Notes under the pieces: generated by a model
The model's database searches: none
Told to the model about the DNA's origin: nothing
Seen by the model: only the letters and a program-made list of their open reading frames with translations
Made by a program: the position numbers and the translations under genes
In this document: positions 32,642-44,433 of the stretch, one piece after another
Layout of the letters: every line of letters starts with the position of its first letter
Position numbering within the stretch: position 1 is the stretch's first letter
From: Diphasiastrum complanatum
Taxonomy: Eukaryota > Streptophyta > Lycopodiopsida > Lycopodiales > Lycopodiaceae
Reading direction: 5' to 3'
Assembly: GCA_029204225.1 (NCBI GenBank)
Contig: MU832051.1
Location: 1 to 64,000 of the forward strand
DNA: 64,000 nt

Positions 32642-35229
32642 ATGGTGCACAAGAGGGATATGTACGACAAGCAGATACCAAATATCGCACTTGTGCGCAA
32701 GTATGTATCATTGCAAGCAAACGGACAACAATGCGCGTGCACAAGAACTATTTGTCGTTCATTCTAATTCATTCTGTTTCATAATTGATTTCTTGTGTGC
32801 TGAATTATTTTGCAGTCATCCAACAAAATGATTCATTCAGCTGTGGGTGATGCACATTATACAATGCAAAGTTATTTTTTGAGTGGTTCAACTTCAGCAA
32901 CATGTTGATATTTCTAAGTTAATAAATTTTGTTTATTCTTATTTTGGAATCATGATCAGTTTTCTATTTTGTTGAAGTTTTTGGCCATTACTAATACATG
33001 AATGTTCTATTTTGCAGTTTACACTTCATGAGTACACATCAAGCCAAGTGTACAAATTTAGACAAGAAATTATCTTGAGTATACTGGCTAGGGCAAGGCT
33101 TCAGCCTCCTGTTATTGATGATGGTGCAAAGGATGATGTAGTTATACTAAATTAAGATCAGAACAAATACAAATAGCATAGAACAAAAATACATGTATAG
33201 AATTCATAGAAAAATATACACTGATATATTAAATGCTACTCCAATTTATGAATTTGGGAGCACAAAATACATATATTGACGCCCAGCTTGGGCTTTCATT
33301 TATTGAATGAAAGAGTGTATACACAGATTTTTACTAAAGTTTATTTGAAACTATTGTTCTCCCACAATGGTGATTGTTGTAGGTAGATCTTTGCAGCACG
33401 TTATCAGCTCCTGTCTTTTTCGCATTTGTGACATGGCAAATATTTGTGAATGTGCAATTGTAAATGATGACATTTTCTATTATTTTGTTCTATTTTGAAA
33501 TGGCAATAAACATATAGTACTTAAGAGTCTTCCGTTGATGATAAATCTGAAATATGTTGGTAGATTGGTTTGTAATAGCATGAGCTCTGTGCTGATAAAA
33601 TCAAGCTTCCAATGCTCTTCCACCTCAACCATAGTCAAATATTCCTCATTGTAGATAATGCTTATCTCCATTCGGTTTGTGTGACCATTTAGTTCAAAGT
33701 CTTGATCCAGTGGTAGCCATGTACCTTCAATTTTCTTGTATCTCTGGTAGCTAAATGTGAGACTGAGCATTTGCTTTCCGATATCATAATGAAAGATCAT
33801 TGAGGACTTTTTAATCCTGCATTCTATGTCATTATTTGTTTTACTATCCCAGCCTTGATCCACGAGATCTAACAAAGTCTCATTTGATAAATCCTTGCAA
33901 ACAAATAAAGTTGGTGTCCTACGAACACTAGCACTCGAGAAAAAATCAACAAATATATGTAATGAAATAAAACAACTTAGTTGAACAATTTTCGAGCCTG
34001 TGCTTATCTTCATAGCATTTCTAATATCAATGAGTAGCTTGCATCTCAAGGATTTAGAAACAATGATGTCAGGAGTAGGCCACTCATCACCTTGAAAACT
34101 AGGCAATGGAATTGCTTCGAGCTTGCCAAAACTTCCATCTGTTTGTGGCGTATATAAAGATTCATAAAAATAGATACCACAATCTGCAAGCTCCTTTGGA
34201 CTTCTTCATCTGTATTGCAGCTTTTCAACATCAGAGTGAATCACGTCTAATATTCCTACAAGTGATTGTGCGGGCTCCCATTCACTTATGCATGATGGAT
34301 ATAAATCTGAAAGAAAAAAACAATGTTGAAGCATTTAAATCATAATCTGATGAGCATCAATAAAGAAAATCACCTATGATTGTTGTAGAGTGCATATGTT
34401 TTCATATACATACAATTACATTTTTGATGATCATGAGGATTGATATCATGTACTTTGATTTCTGAATGCATATATACATGTTGTACTAAGACTTCTGATA
34501 TAGACTGATCTCCCGGGGTAGTCGTAAACTCCAAATTGTTTGCGTTCCAATAAGTTTTGTAAGTCATTTTTGCTCTTTTCTTTTATCGAGAATTGTCTTT
34601 TGATGATGGATGCAGCAATACCCATGAGTTCTTCATATATTTTGTTGGCTTCCAGTTATCAGCTTCATCTTTCTCATTGTAAAGAATCACAGACTCGATT
34701 GTAGATCTGCGTCTCCTTGCCATTGCTATTTTCAAAGCTTGGGCACCAAAAATCTCTCTGATATGATACCTGATTTCAATTTTTCATATCACATTTAATC
34801 TAATGTGAATGCCAACATAGTCACAGTTACTGCGTATACCATATTTATGTAACTGTACATACTATATTTCTATAACTGTAACTAGTATAGTTAGAAAATT
34901 TCACTATACTAACCAGCATAGTCAAGTAAATTTAACTTGAGGTATTGACATCGGACAGATTAGCACGTGTCGGGCAGGAAGAAGAAACCAATGGGATACG
35001 TCCATGCTGTCCGGACACAAATTTTCTCTATTGCATTTTTATTTTTTTAGTTAATTTGAACTACGTTATGTAGATTTCAAATTTGTGCATTTTGATTGGG
35101 CCTGGTCACGGTCAAAACTAAAAATAAAAATAAAAGTATCTTTACAAAGGGTCCTTTTTATATTGAGAACTCCTCTAATGATCTCGAGGAAGATCTGAAG
35201 GTTTGACAGTCATAGTTGATGTTCCTAAT
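32642..35229. repeat. Right arm of the 2,588-bp inverted repeat
   Basis: Mirror image of 29251-31838 about the centre 32240. Differences seen include the intron donor (GTATGT here, GTAAGT in the left arm), the codon after the shared TAA (AAG here, ATG in the left arm), and single bases in A/T runs. The inner end ATGGTGCACAAGAGG joins the Gag frame of the spacer, so that frame runs on into the arm for some 60 codons. The outer end at 35229 is followed at once by a broken GHTH-type transposon gene. Confidence 0.95.
33480..34723 (-). pseudogene. Unrecognised spliced gene copy, right arm
   Basis: Mirror copy of 29757-31000 with the same start, the same two in-frame stops, the same 107-base intron and the same 208-codon open end. 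The intron donor reads GTATGT. Since both copies share the same stops, the stops were present before the arms were duplicated, or the arms have been converted since. Confidence 0.55.
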
Positions 35230-36110
35230 TTATGAGGCCAATGAAATTCATCAGTTGTTGATGTATGTTCAAAATTGAGCAAACTGATTTTTTGTTCCTC
35301 GAAAAAGTCCATCCACCAATGTTGATCAAACTAATCAAAAAATGATAAGCTGCTTGAACACTTGATTCCAAAAAATTTAAATGAGACGAATGGATCAATC
35401 TCACGATATTCTCTTTGCGCCTTTTGTTCTTCTAGCAAGGACCTCAGGGGAGACAACACAACAAGCTTGATTTGAGCCGATGGAATGCTAAGCAAAAATC
35501 GAACTCCTTCAAGAGGTAGCCACGAAACTGAATTTGAAAATAGTTTGCCCCATAATGATATAATGTCTGATTTGTTACATTTGATTTTAAACTGGTGCTG
35601 AAAGCTAATATCATTAATATTAGCTACGCATTGCTCTGTTTCGTTGGACGCCTTAACATAATCACAAAAATCATATGTGTGTCTAATTAATGACACGTTT
35701 GGCTTTGGCACATATGATTCCTCAACAATGCTTTGAAGCACTGCTAATGAAAATGCTTTCTTGCATCTCAACCTCTTAGAAAATCAACTAAACATTTGAT
35801 CAATTTGATCGTGGGTATGTCCTACCAACAAAAATCCTATTTTTACTTTTTGAAAAAAAATTTCTCCACTAGCATAGACAAGTATGCCAAAACAGTTTGA
35901 TTTTTATTCTCCCTAGCAGTTTTCTCAAGCTGCAAATAAAGTATTTTTGGAAAATTTTCACCAAATTTGCAAATTATCTTATGTACAATGGTGAACGTCA
36001 AATTTGAATCATTTCGAACATTTGGATAATTAAAAAGACCTTGGACTCCAAAGTGCCATTAGCTCTCCAATTTTGAGAATCAACCAATTGCAGCAATAAG
36101 ACATTTTCGT
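35230..36110 (-). pseudogene. GHTH-type transposon protein fragment
   Basis: The minus strand reads VGHTHDQIDQMFS (about 35820-35785), a stop, then RLRCKKAFSLAVLQSIVEES and an open frame to 35331 with WLPLEGVRFLLSIPSAQIKL. The homology to the copy at 46236-46830 continues through the last 100 bases (FDQHWWMDFF equivalent) and ends abruptly at 35230, where the inverted repeat begins. The GHTHxxID motif is typical of uncharacterised transposon-like proteins (DUF7869-like, from memory), which probably have an RNase H-like fold. Upstream sequence to 36110 is in broken frames. Confidence 0.6.
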
Positions 36111-37199
36111 TAAACTGAGGCTATTCGTGAAAAAATAGTTTTTGTGATAAAGACTAGCGACAATAAGCACTTGGTTTTATGTAAGCGAATGAGGATCTAC
36201 GCTTTTCCAAGTGACGATCGAAGATGCCAATGCAAAGCGGAGCGACATCGTCCAATATGAGTTGCAGTGGGTCCTGCAACACATTAGGGGTGGGACGATG
36301 TTGGCTGATTCTGACAAATCCCCAAGATACCCGGACAGAGCAACTCAAGAGCACCTCTCACCTTAGACCGAGGAGGTCTCTGAGAAGACGAGACTAATGA
36401 AGACTGAGAGCCGAGTATGAGAGTTGAGAAATACTAGCTAGGAAAGACATGCAAGAACTATGTAAGTCTACGGTCTCAAGGAAAAAATTTGATCTGCAGG
36501 TTGCACAAAATTTGATAATCAGTCTCAAGGGGATGGATTCATCAAAACTTGGTGGTAGAAACAGTTTTGGATGGACGGTTTGGTAACGCTAAGGAAATAT
36601 GATGAAGGCTTGGTGGTAGGGTGAAGGAAATGATAGTTTTATAATTGCAACCTTGGACCCTTGCAATGTCGAGCTTTGACCACCACTTGCTGGAGAGGAG
36701 CTTGCTTTATTTGCAGGTTCACAGTTGTCTTCATCTTTCTTTTTTTTCTACAGCTCTTTCTTTTGATCCATTACTTTTGGATCTCTTTGGGCTTCATCAA
36801 CTATCATTGCTCCAGAGAGTCTCTTTTGATCAAGATTGATCTGACTCATCCGTTGCTTAGGTTTTGTCCTTTTCTCCTCAGCTTCTTTGCTTAATTTCTG
36901 ATGTCTTCTAGCTACTTCGCCTGCTTTTGTAGGTCTTTTTTGGTTGAACAACCAATATAGGTGGTAGTTGGTCTCCGCAAGACACTTGCAATGATCTATC
37001 AGCTGCTTCGGTAAGACTATCAAAAACTGAGAATTTCTCAGAAGAACAGTAAATTGATGATAAACAAACAGATGGAAGGGAGGCTGGTGGTGACAACGGT
37101 AGATGGTGTGGATGATAGACATGAGAATGGGCGCAGAAGTATGGCAAGAGGTTGGTTGAAAAAGGAGACTGATTTTCCAATGCTTGTGTTTCCCTTTTC
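36111..37199. other. Stretch without a recognised gene
   Basis: Several frames of 60-124 codons overlap here on both strands without a recognisable motif. The longest (37122-36748, minus) has a Lys/Glu-rich middle (EVARRHQKLSKEAEEKRTKP). None is supported. Confidence 0.35.
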
Positions 37200-37542
37200 T
37201 AAAGGATCTTTGTCATGACTGGAATACTTCTTCTGATTGAGTCTCTTCGGATTATCCATCTGTCTTCTTTAGCCTTGTCTTTTCATATTTGACTTGTGAC
37301 CTTGGCTATCGATCTTGCTGATGTTGTTGTTGGAAGCGTAATTGCTCCAGTGGATGATCTTGTCGCAAATTCTTTCGTTTTGTTTCGTTTCGTTTCGCAA
37401 TCTGTATGCTTTCGGCATGAATCAATGTCAGAGATCGTTTAAGTTTCGCTTTTCTTCGTTTCGTTTTGTTTTCACTTAGAATTCGTCTTGTTTCATTTTG
37501 TCCCTGCTGTGGTATTAGGATATCTTACATTGGTATCAGAGC
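37200..37542 (+). mobile_element. End of a copia 5' LTR with Met-tRNA PBS
   Basis: A T-rich stretch with repeated TTTCGTTT words (about 37368-37395 and 37440-37470) ends TATCTTACA at 37529. It is followed after one base by TGGTATCAGAGC at 37531-37542, a perfect plant copia PBS. The left LTR end is not located. A Gag follows at 37848 on the same strand. Confidence 0.7.
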
Positions 37543-37847
37543 CATCTCCTTCTTTGGGAGCTTAGTAACTACAATAGGTTACAGATTCTGCTTGATCTAA
37601 CACGAATTATTCTCAAATAGAAATAATTCGAGTTTCAAAAAAGTTTTGCGAATCGTCCGAGGTTTTGTTTATCAGTTTGTCACCAGAGTTTTAGCTAGGA
37701 TTTTATATTTTTTTGAGAACAATTTTTTGTATCAATGGTATCACAGCCAACCTTGTCATAGTCTGACTTAGCCGAAACGCTATCAGATCAAAGGAGCTAA
37801 GCATTCAAACAATCAGCCATCAACAAGTGAACACAAATTCATAAGCA

Positions 37848-38280
37848 ATGGCTTTAATCAGTAGCATACAATCCAAGATCTGTATAGTTAAGACCTTGTT
37901 GATACTAAACGGTGAAGGCTTATTCCCCTGGGTAGATGGCACAGAGGAAATGCCTACAACATCAAACAAAGATCTACGTGAATGGAGGGAGAAAAATGAC
38001 AAGGCAATAGTCTTGCTATCATCATCCATCGAGCATAGTCTCACACTTGACCTGACTACACTCTCCAAAGCAAAGGAGATGTGGGATACACTGCTCATGA
38101 GATTTCAAACGAAATCACGCAGTCAAATAATGATGCTGGAAGATCAGCTGACAAACCTATAGTGGTATGGCAAAGATCTCACTTCCTTTATTAGGAAGAT
38201 GAGATGCCCAGCTAGCATCACTGTAGAAAAGCATCTGGAACTCTGCATCACGAGAATAACACAATCCAAAATCTTTCGTT
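37848..38280 (+). pseudogene. Ty1/copia Gag N-terminal part (copia element 3)
   Basis: The frame starts MALISSIQSKI and has the UBN2-type middle: EWREKNDKAIVLLSSSIEHS, then KEMWDTLLMRFQTKSRSQIM. A stop at 38161 breaks it, but Gag-like words continue to 38280, where a minus-strand copia begins. The element resumes at about 40388 with the end of integrase. Its order from LTR and PBS through Gag, integrase end, RT and RNase H is thus kept, minus the central part. Confidence 0.75.
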
Positions 38281-40370
38281 AATTGAGGGTATTGCGAAAT
38301 TTATTTTGCAATCTTCCAATGAGTCGAACTTGGATTTGTACTGAATTGGCTCATCCTGAACACAGCATAAGCAATGTCAGGACGTTTGCTACATCAATTC
38401 TCTTTCTTCTTCAGTCTTTGGACAATCTTCATTCGTCAAGACTGTTCCTGCAAGCATTGGAGTATTCGCTCCTTTGCAATTCAGCATCTCAAAATCTTCT
38501 AAGATCTTCTGGGTATATTTGGACTAATGAAGGTACAATTTACCTTCCTCATAGTCAGTGTCAATCTGTAAGCCAAGATAACATCTAGCTTCTTTGAGGT
38601 TTGCAATCTCAAAATGTTGCGAGATATCATACTTCACCTTAGCAATAAGCTCCTCACTCTTGTAGAGTATCAAAGTGTCGTCCACATACACAACTACATG
38701 ATGATCTTTCCATCTGTAATTCTTACATAAACATTGGAATTAGCTATTAGTGGCTTGAATCCTAAGGATTTCAAGACTTGATCTTTCTTTTCATACCATT
38801 GTCGCGCTGACTACTTCAGACCGTAGATTCTCCTATGCATTCTACATGCATAAGTAGGAAGTGAATTCGAGATGTAGCCTAGGGGTTGATCCATGTAGAC
38901 TTCTTCGTCTAGCTCACCACGCAAGAAGGATGTCTTCCCATCCACGATGTGAATCCTAAGATCATAAGCAGCTGCATATGCAAATAGTGAACATAGGGAC
39001 GAATGTTTCATGACAGCATAGTCAATACCATATCTTTGAGAAAATCCCTTTCCTACAAGTCTTGCTTTATACTTTGAGATATCTCCATCCGGTCCATACT
39101 TCTTGTATACCCACTTGTATTTTACAGTCTTTCGCTTATCTAGTGATGGCTGCAACGTCCATACCTAATTCTTCCTCATGGATTTCATCCCGTCATTCAT
39201 GGCTTGTATCCTTTTTCCTTCTCTGGACATTCAATTGCTTCCTCGAATGTCTGTGGTTCACCACCGAATCCACAAAACTCTTCTGACATAGAAGTTGAGT
39301 TGCCTGGCACAAATCTTGATGGCGCTCTTCGTTCTCTTGTCGATCTTCTAGGAGATCCTTTTGGAACTGCAATGCTCTTGTTTTCATCTACTCTGCTAGG
39401 TTCGAAACCATTTTGATTTACATATATTGTAGCAGTAGGCTAGCTTGTGAATTTTTTTTTGTCTGATTCGTCACTTGAATGAGGTGTGACTCAAACATCT
39501 TTGTCTGAGTGTTCGTCCTCTGCTCCCTCTGTCACAGTTGGTAGATCATAGTATTGTCTTCCAAGGACTTCATAACTAACAGGGTCATCGTTGGCCATTG
39601 TTCTGCTCTCATCAAATTTGACATCTCCGATTGTCTTCACTGTGTTTGTCTCTGGCATATAGACTCTATAGTATGACAAATTATTGTCATATCCTACAAG
39701 ATATCCTTGTTCTGCTTTCTCATCAAGCTTCTTTCGAAGCTTGTCAAGAACATGTGCATATGCTGCACATCCAAAGATTCGAATGTGAGTCAGATTGGGT
39801 CTTATACCCCACCATAGCTCGTGTGGTGTTGTGTGAGGAATACCAGATTTTACTATCTTGTTTTGAATGTAAGTAGCTGTAGCTATTGCTTCAGCCCACA
39901 ACATTCTTGGAGCCTTCGAATAGGCCATCATGCATCTAGCAGCTTTCATTAGAGTCATGTTCTTTCTTTCTACAACACCGTTGTATTGCGGTGTGTAAGA
40001 TGCAGTTCTTCTGTGAATGAATCAGTGAATCAATTTGAGATGTATTTTCCACCTCGATCTGTTTTGATCTGCTTCGTTTTACTTCATGTGAACTTGTCAA
40101 ATGCTGCTGATTTATTGTGAATAAAGTAGACTCTGGCAAACTTACTGTAGCCTCCTACTAAGATCACGTTGCAAGGTCCACAGATGTCAGAATGCACTAA
40201 CTCCAGAATCTTGGTCGTTCTGTAGGAGTCCTTCATGAAAGGAGTATGTGACATCTTACCCTTCAAACATGCATCAGAGGTCATCGAACTGGTTGCATTC
40301 GAGATACTCACCCTTGTGATTGCTCCATGATGGCTTGCAACATTATTGTTGTGTGTGTCTTATGTGTCAA
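38281..40370 (-). pseudogene. Ty1/copia integrase-RT fragment nested in copia element 3
   Basis: On the minus strand, from 40340 down: GAG-pre-integrase end (DACLKGKMSHTPFMKDSYRT), integrase core start (LELVHSDICGPCNV, FARVYFIHNKSAAFDKFT), integrase C-terminal part (39958-39491, with RCMMAYSKAPRMLWAEAIAT and LTHIRIFGCAAYAHV), and RT (39155-38811, YKWVYKKYGPDGDISKYKAR, KTSFLRGELDEEVYMDQP). The VYVDDTL catalytic centre is near 38690, and KYTQKILEDFEMLNCKGANT lies near 38500. Frame breaks separate all parts. It is the same subfamily as the element at 59960-62044 (shared DACLKGKMS, NCKGA-TPMLAG). It ends within the RNase H linker at 38281. Confidence 0.9.
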
Positions 40371-40385
40371 AATTAGGGCGAAAAA

Positions 40386-42215
40386 CTAGCAAAGCTTCAA
40401 ATCTCGGTCAGTCGTGACGTTGTCTTTCTTAAAGACAAATTCTACAATTTCAAGCAGAAGCAACCAATGCAAGAGCATGCCATAGCAGCTCCATCCTCCA
40501 TCGATAGACAATGACCTATGACTCTTTAAACAACGAAGTTCATTCCAACTAGTCCACTTACCGTCGATGGGCCTAGACCTATGATTTTTCAACCACAAGA
40601 TGGTACGATTCTAGTCATTCACCAAGGAGAATCTTCTACTCAAGCACCTGCAGTTCGAAGGTCTGCAAGACAATGACAACAACTTATCGTTTCACCCCTC
40701 AAGTCTTCATCAGTCATGATGAACCTTTCACTATTGTAGAATCATTGTCAATGCCTGATGCAGACAAATGGAAAGCTGCCATGAATGCTAAGTATCAGTC
40801 TCTAATGAAGAACAAGACCTGGAGTCTTGTCAATCCTCCTATAGGTGTAAAACCAATTGACTTAAAGAGGGATGAAGCTTAAACCATATCGATCAATATC
40901 CAAATGGTGGTTAAAGGGTTTGAACAAGTATATGGGATAAACTACATTGAGACCTTTAATCCAGTGGTAAAGCATCATTCTATTTGTACCTTATTGGCTA
41001 TAGTTGTTGTAGAAGATCTAGACATTCACCAAGTGGATGTCTAGACAACATTCCTACACGGATATATATAGGAAGATGTGTTCATCTATCAACTAGAAGG
41101 TTACGTCCTTCAAGGCAAGGAGCATCCAGTATGTAGATTGCATAAGGTATTATATGGTCTAAAGTAAGCTCCAAGGGAATGGTACGATAGAATCAATCAT
41201 TTCTTGTTGTAACACAACTTTACCTCCTATTCCACAGACTCGAATGTGTATCTAAAATGGAAAGGACCAAGTTTTGTCATAATAGCACTATACGTTGATG
41301 ATTCTCTAATCATTAGCCATTTAAATCAATTTTTGCTAGAAACCAAATCCTTATTCTCATCAGAAGCCGCGATGACTAATTTAGGTCCAGTCCATTATCT
41401 TCTTGGTATGGAGATCAGCAGAGATTGTGTGAGCAGAAGGATCACCATAAGCCAAAAATATTATCTAATCAATGTACTTCACAGATATGGCATGGAGGAT
41501 TGCAAACCCATAGATATTCCTATGGATCTAGGATGCAAGCTATCCAAAGACATGTGCCCCATAACAAAGGCAGATCAACAAGAAATGTGCAAGTACCCCT
41601 ATCAGTCAGTCATAGGTTCTATCATGTACTCTATGATCCGCACACGACCCGATCTTGCATATGTTGTAAGCACATTGTCGCAATTCATGTCCAATCTAGG
41701 CCTACAACACTGGAAATCCCTGCAAAGAGTTCTGAAGTACATTGAAGCCTCAAAGCACTATGCCTTGAGTTACAACGGCAACACAAAAGCTGCACTCACA
41801 TTGACTACCTATTCAGATTCCAATTGGGCAGGAGACATGGATACCAAAAAATCCACATCAGGTTATATTTGTTTCCTTGTAGGAGGACCCATTTCATGGA
41901 ACAATAGAAAGTAGAAATGCATTTTATTGTCCTCCATAGAATCTGAATACATTGTAGCTACATCAACAGTGGAGGAGATCATTTGGCTGAGGAGGCTGCT
42001 GTAGGATCTGCAATTCCCATAGATCGGTCCAACAATACTCCAGTGCGACAATCAGAGCTGCATAGCTCTATCTCTGAACCCACATACTCATGCTAGAACT
42101 AAACACATAGAAGTTCAGTTCGATTTTCTTAGAGAGAAAGTTCAGAACCAAGATGTTGTACTAAGTTATTGTCATACATATAGTATGTTGGCTGATATTT
42201 CAAAGATCAAATGAC
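40386..42215 (+). pseudogene. Ty1/copia integrase end, RT and RNase H (copia element 3)
   Basis: Starts with an integrase end (SVSRDVVFLKDKFYNF) and continues with RT: WKAAMNAKYQSLMKNKTWSL, INYIETFNPVVKHHSI, IALYVDDSLIISHL (the catalytic YVDD at about 41290-41305), LGPVHYLLGMEISRD, YPYQSVIGSIMYSMIRTRPD. RNase H follows: TTYSDSNWAGDMDTKKSTSG, SSIESEYIVATSTVEEIIWL, HARTKHIEVQFDFLREKV. At least seven in-frame stops interrupt it (for example 40880, 41043, 41165, 41912). The longest clean part (41246-41914) covers YVDD to early RNase H. Confidence 0.9.
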
Positions 42216-42780
42216 CAGAATGGGTCTTACAGTAGCTGACTCCTTAGAGTTAGTGATCATAGAGAGTGAGTGAGAGAGAGAGAAATTCAGAACGTAGCAA
42301 TTGTCTTGAATCTGTAAGTAGGATCACGCGCTTGTCAAGGCAATTGTATTGTGATATGATTGTTGTTACTACAACTTCATTATATAGATTTGTTATTGTT
42401 CTATATCCTTTTTCTTGTTGAATGATAACTCTCACTCCTCTTACACAAACACTATTATCATAGAGTTGTATGGTTGTCTTTGATGCCTAAATTGATTCTA
42501 CATTCTCTTCATTCCAGGTTATCAGTACTAGAGGATTGCATGGCTGTCTCAGATGCCTAATCATCTTCGCAATCTCTCTTTCACGGTAGTCTAAGACTCC
42601 TATGCTGATAATCCGATTTAACGGCTCATAAAACTTCATTCTCTAAGTAATCCATGATCCTGCTATCAATAATTTTTTGTTTTCTTTAGTTGACATCAAT
42701 CCAAACGTCAACCGAAGTGGTATCAGAGTTGATAATTCACAATTCATCCGATCCCACAGATTGGTATCAGAGCCCACAAG
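42216..42780 (+). mobile_element. LTR-like stretch with two PBS-like sites
   Basis: After the RNase H remnant, an AG-rich tract (GTGAGTGAGAGAGAGAGAAA) and AT-rich sequence follow without a gene. Two PBS-like sites lie close together: TGGTATCAGAG at 42718-42728, and TGGTATCAGAGCCC at 42762-42775. The words ending GATGCCTAAnTnATTC (42481 and 42550) form a short imperfect repeat (TATGGTTGTCTTTGATGCC and CATGGCTGTCTCAGATGCC). LTR borders are not resolved. Confidence 0.5.
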
Positions 42781-43390
42781 TTTGGTGGTGATGCTTGTTT
42801 CATTACAAAGGAAGAAATCTTGGTTGCTAGGGGCAATAGACAAGGTAGACTTCTCAAGCTTGATGCTTTTGTTATGGCTAACAAAAAGGATGGAATCGAA
42901 AAGGAGATTGGTCTCAGCTTTCCAAAGCTACCTTTTAGCATCAATAATATTGGTGGATCTTATGCAAAGTCTAAAAAGCTTCCTTATGCTAGATCTAGGT
43001 CGAGATCTAATATGCTTCTTGGAGATGTTCATCTTTGTGCTAACTTGGCTAGTCTTGAGGATAATGATGGTGTCTCAATGGTTCTTCATGGCAAGTGCAA
43101 GCATGCAAAAGGTAATGAAAGATCTAGCTTCATCAATGGAGGTGAAGGTTCTCCCTTGAAAAGACTGTTGTTAATGATTTCTTTGATCATATGGAAAAAG
43201 ATGTTGCTAGGTGCATGTATGAAGAGGTGGCTCTTCTACATTCTTTTGTTATGATTCCAAGAAAGTCATTTTTGCAGCAAGTGGAGTCACATGTCTTCAT
43301 AAAGAGAGTACAAATGGTTCTATCACGAGACTTGGTGAGGGAGATAGTCACAAGTCAAGAAGAAGAGAAGTATGTGAAGAGTTTAAAGTA
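42781..43390 (+). pseudogene. Copia protease-end remnant fused to unrecognised frames
   Basis: Five bases after the second PBS the sequence starts in the middle of a copia protease-linker region: FGGDACFITKEEILVARGNRQ. It is nearly identical in wording to the end of copia element 1 (about 5180-5260). It continues LLKLDAFVMANKKDGIEKEI and further codons to 43254 in one frame, and 43191-43391 in another. Gag and the protease active site are missing, so there is a deletion from PBS to the protease end. The sequence after LDAFV is not a copia domain I know. Confidence 0.6.
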
Positions 43391-43557
43391 GGATGTACTT
43401 TGATTGATGTCATTGTGAATAATAGTGAGGAAGAATCATTATCGTATGAGTCATTACCTAAACTATTGAGCAGAAGTTCTTGTTTGAAAAAAAAAGAGTA
43501 CTTCAATCATCCTTATGTTGAAGGTACTAATCATTTTTTTTATGGCTTCTAATATTT

Positions 43558-44433
43558 TTGAGGTTTCTACTTCTTATGATAATCATTAAGAGGGAGTCTT
43601 ATAAAGGAAAGGGCATTGAAAGATTGGTTCTTGGGAAGATCCAAGTCATGGATCTCACATCTCTTCATCAACTCAACGTATTCTATGATTGTGAATTGAT
43701 TACTCATAATCAAGATGTCAAAAGGTCGGTTGAAGAAGACTACATGGAGCAAATTGAGAGGCAATTTCTTCAAGGCAAGGGAGATCTCATTGGTGAGCTT
43801 ATTGAGTTTTTTTATGGACTCAAGAGGGCTGGATTTATTGGGTTTGATACTCATCTTCACCTACTCTACTTCATGTTGGATGGAAATTTTAGAATCTATC
43901 TTTTGATTTATGATGGCGACATTGATGGCATTGTATTCACTAACCTTTGTGGAAATTCAAGATCAAGCATTGATGAGATCTTGTTGGATCTAGATCATAT
44001 GTTTGAGAGGGATTATTTCCAGAGGTTCAGGTCTGAAGATATTCATATCTTTGATATCTTTGATGTTCAAGAGAAAGGTAAGCAAGTGGAAGCGACTCAC
44101 TTTGGTTTACTCACATGTTTTGGAGAATCTTCTTGTGTAGATGATGCTATGCAAGTGGATATTGGTTCTCATGGTTTTCATATTGGAAAATCAAGTAATA
44201 GATCTAAAAATCAAGTCATGGTTTTCAATGACTTTGATGGTCAAGAGGAAGATCAAGAGGTTGGTCTCAAAGGGCTTCAACAACACAAAAGGAACGGTGG
44301 TAATTTGGAGCTAGTCAAGAGCATCAAAGGAAGGTCAATCGGCAAAGATGTTATGGATCTATTTTTGCAGGTGTATGAAGACTCAAGTAAGGTCAAAGGA
44401 GTATCAAGGAAGTGTTGTTCAAGTTTACTTTAG
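43558..44433 (+). CDS. Unrecognised 291-codon ORF in a copia-like element
   Basis: This is the longest uninterrupted frame in the region. The true start may be the Met at about 43648 (MDLTSLHQLNVFYDCELITH). The middle has a hydrophobic, aromatic stretch (HLHLLYFMLDGNFRIYLLIY, about residues 99-118), then acid-rich words (DEILLDLDHMFERDYF, DIFDVQEKGKQVE) and a Lys/Gly-rich end. I see no catalytic motif. It overlaps the next ORF (44348-45022) in another frame. It lies between a copia protease remnant and an LTR start at 45018, so it may be an extra, non-pol ORF of a non-autonomous element. Captured host sequence is another reading. Confidence 0.45.
   Translation: MRFLLLMIIIKRESYKGKGIERLVLGKIQVMDLTSLHQLNVFYDCELITHNQDVKRSVEEDYMEQIERQFLQGKGDLIGELIEFFYGLKRAGFIGFDTHLHLLYFMLDGNFRIYLLIYDGDIDGIVFTNLCGNSRSSIDEILLDLDHMFERDYFQRFRSEDIHIFDIFDVQEKGKQVEATHFGLLTCFGESSCVDDAMQVDIGSHGFHIGKSSNRSKNQVMVFNDFDGQEEDQEVGLKGLQQHKRNGGNLELVKSIKGRSIGKDVMDLFLQVYEDSSKVKGVSRKCCSSLL

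Noticed and set aside
29251-35229. Hairpin-adapter sequencing artefact as origin of the palindrome
   Set aside because: Not fully excluded, but an 803-bp unique spacer, about ten real differences between arms and different outer flanks make it unlikely.
36645-37259. Several overlapping ORFs of 64-124 codons
   Set aside because: No frame has a conserved motif and they overlap on both strands; probably chance in a T-rich stretch before an LTR.
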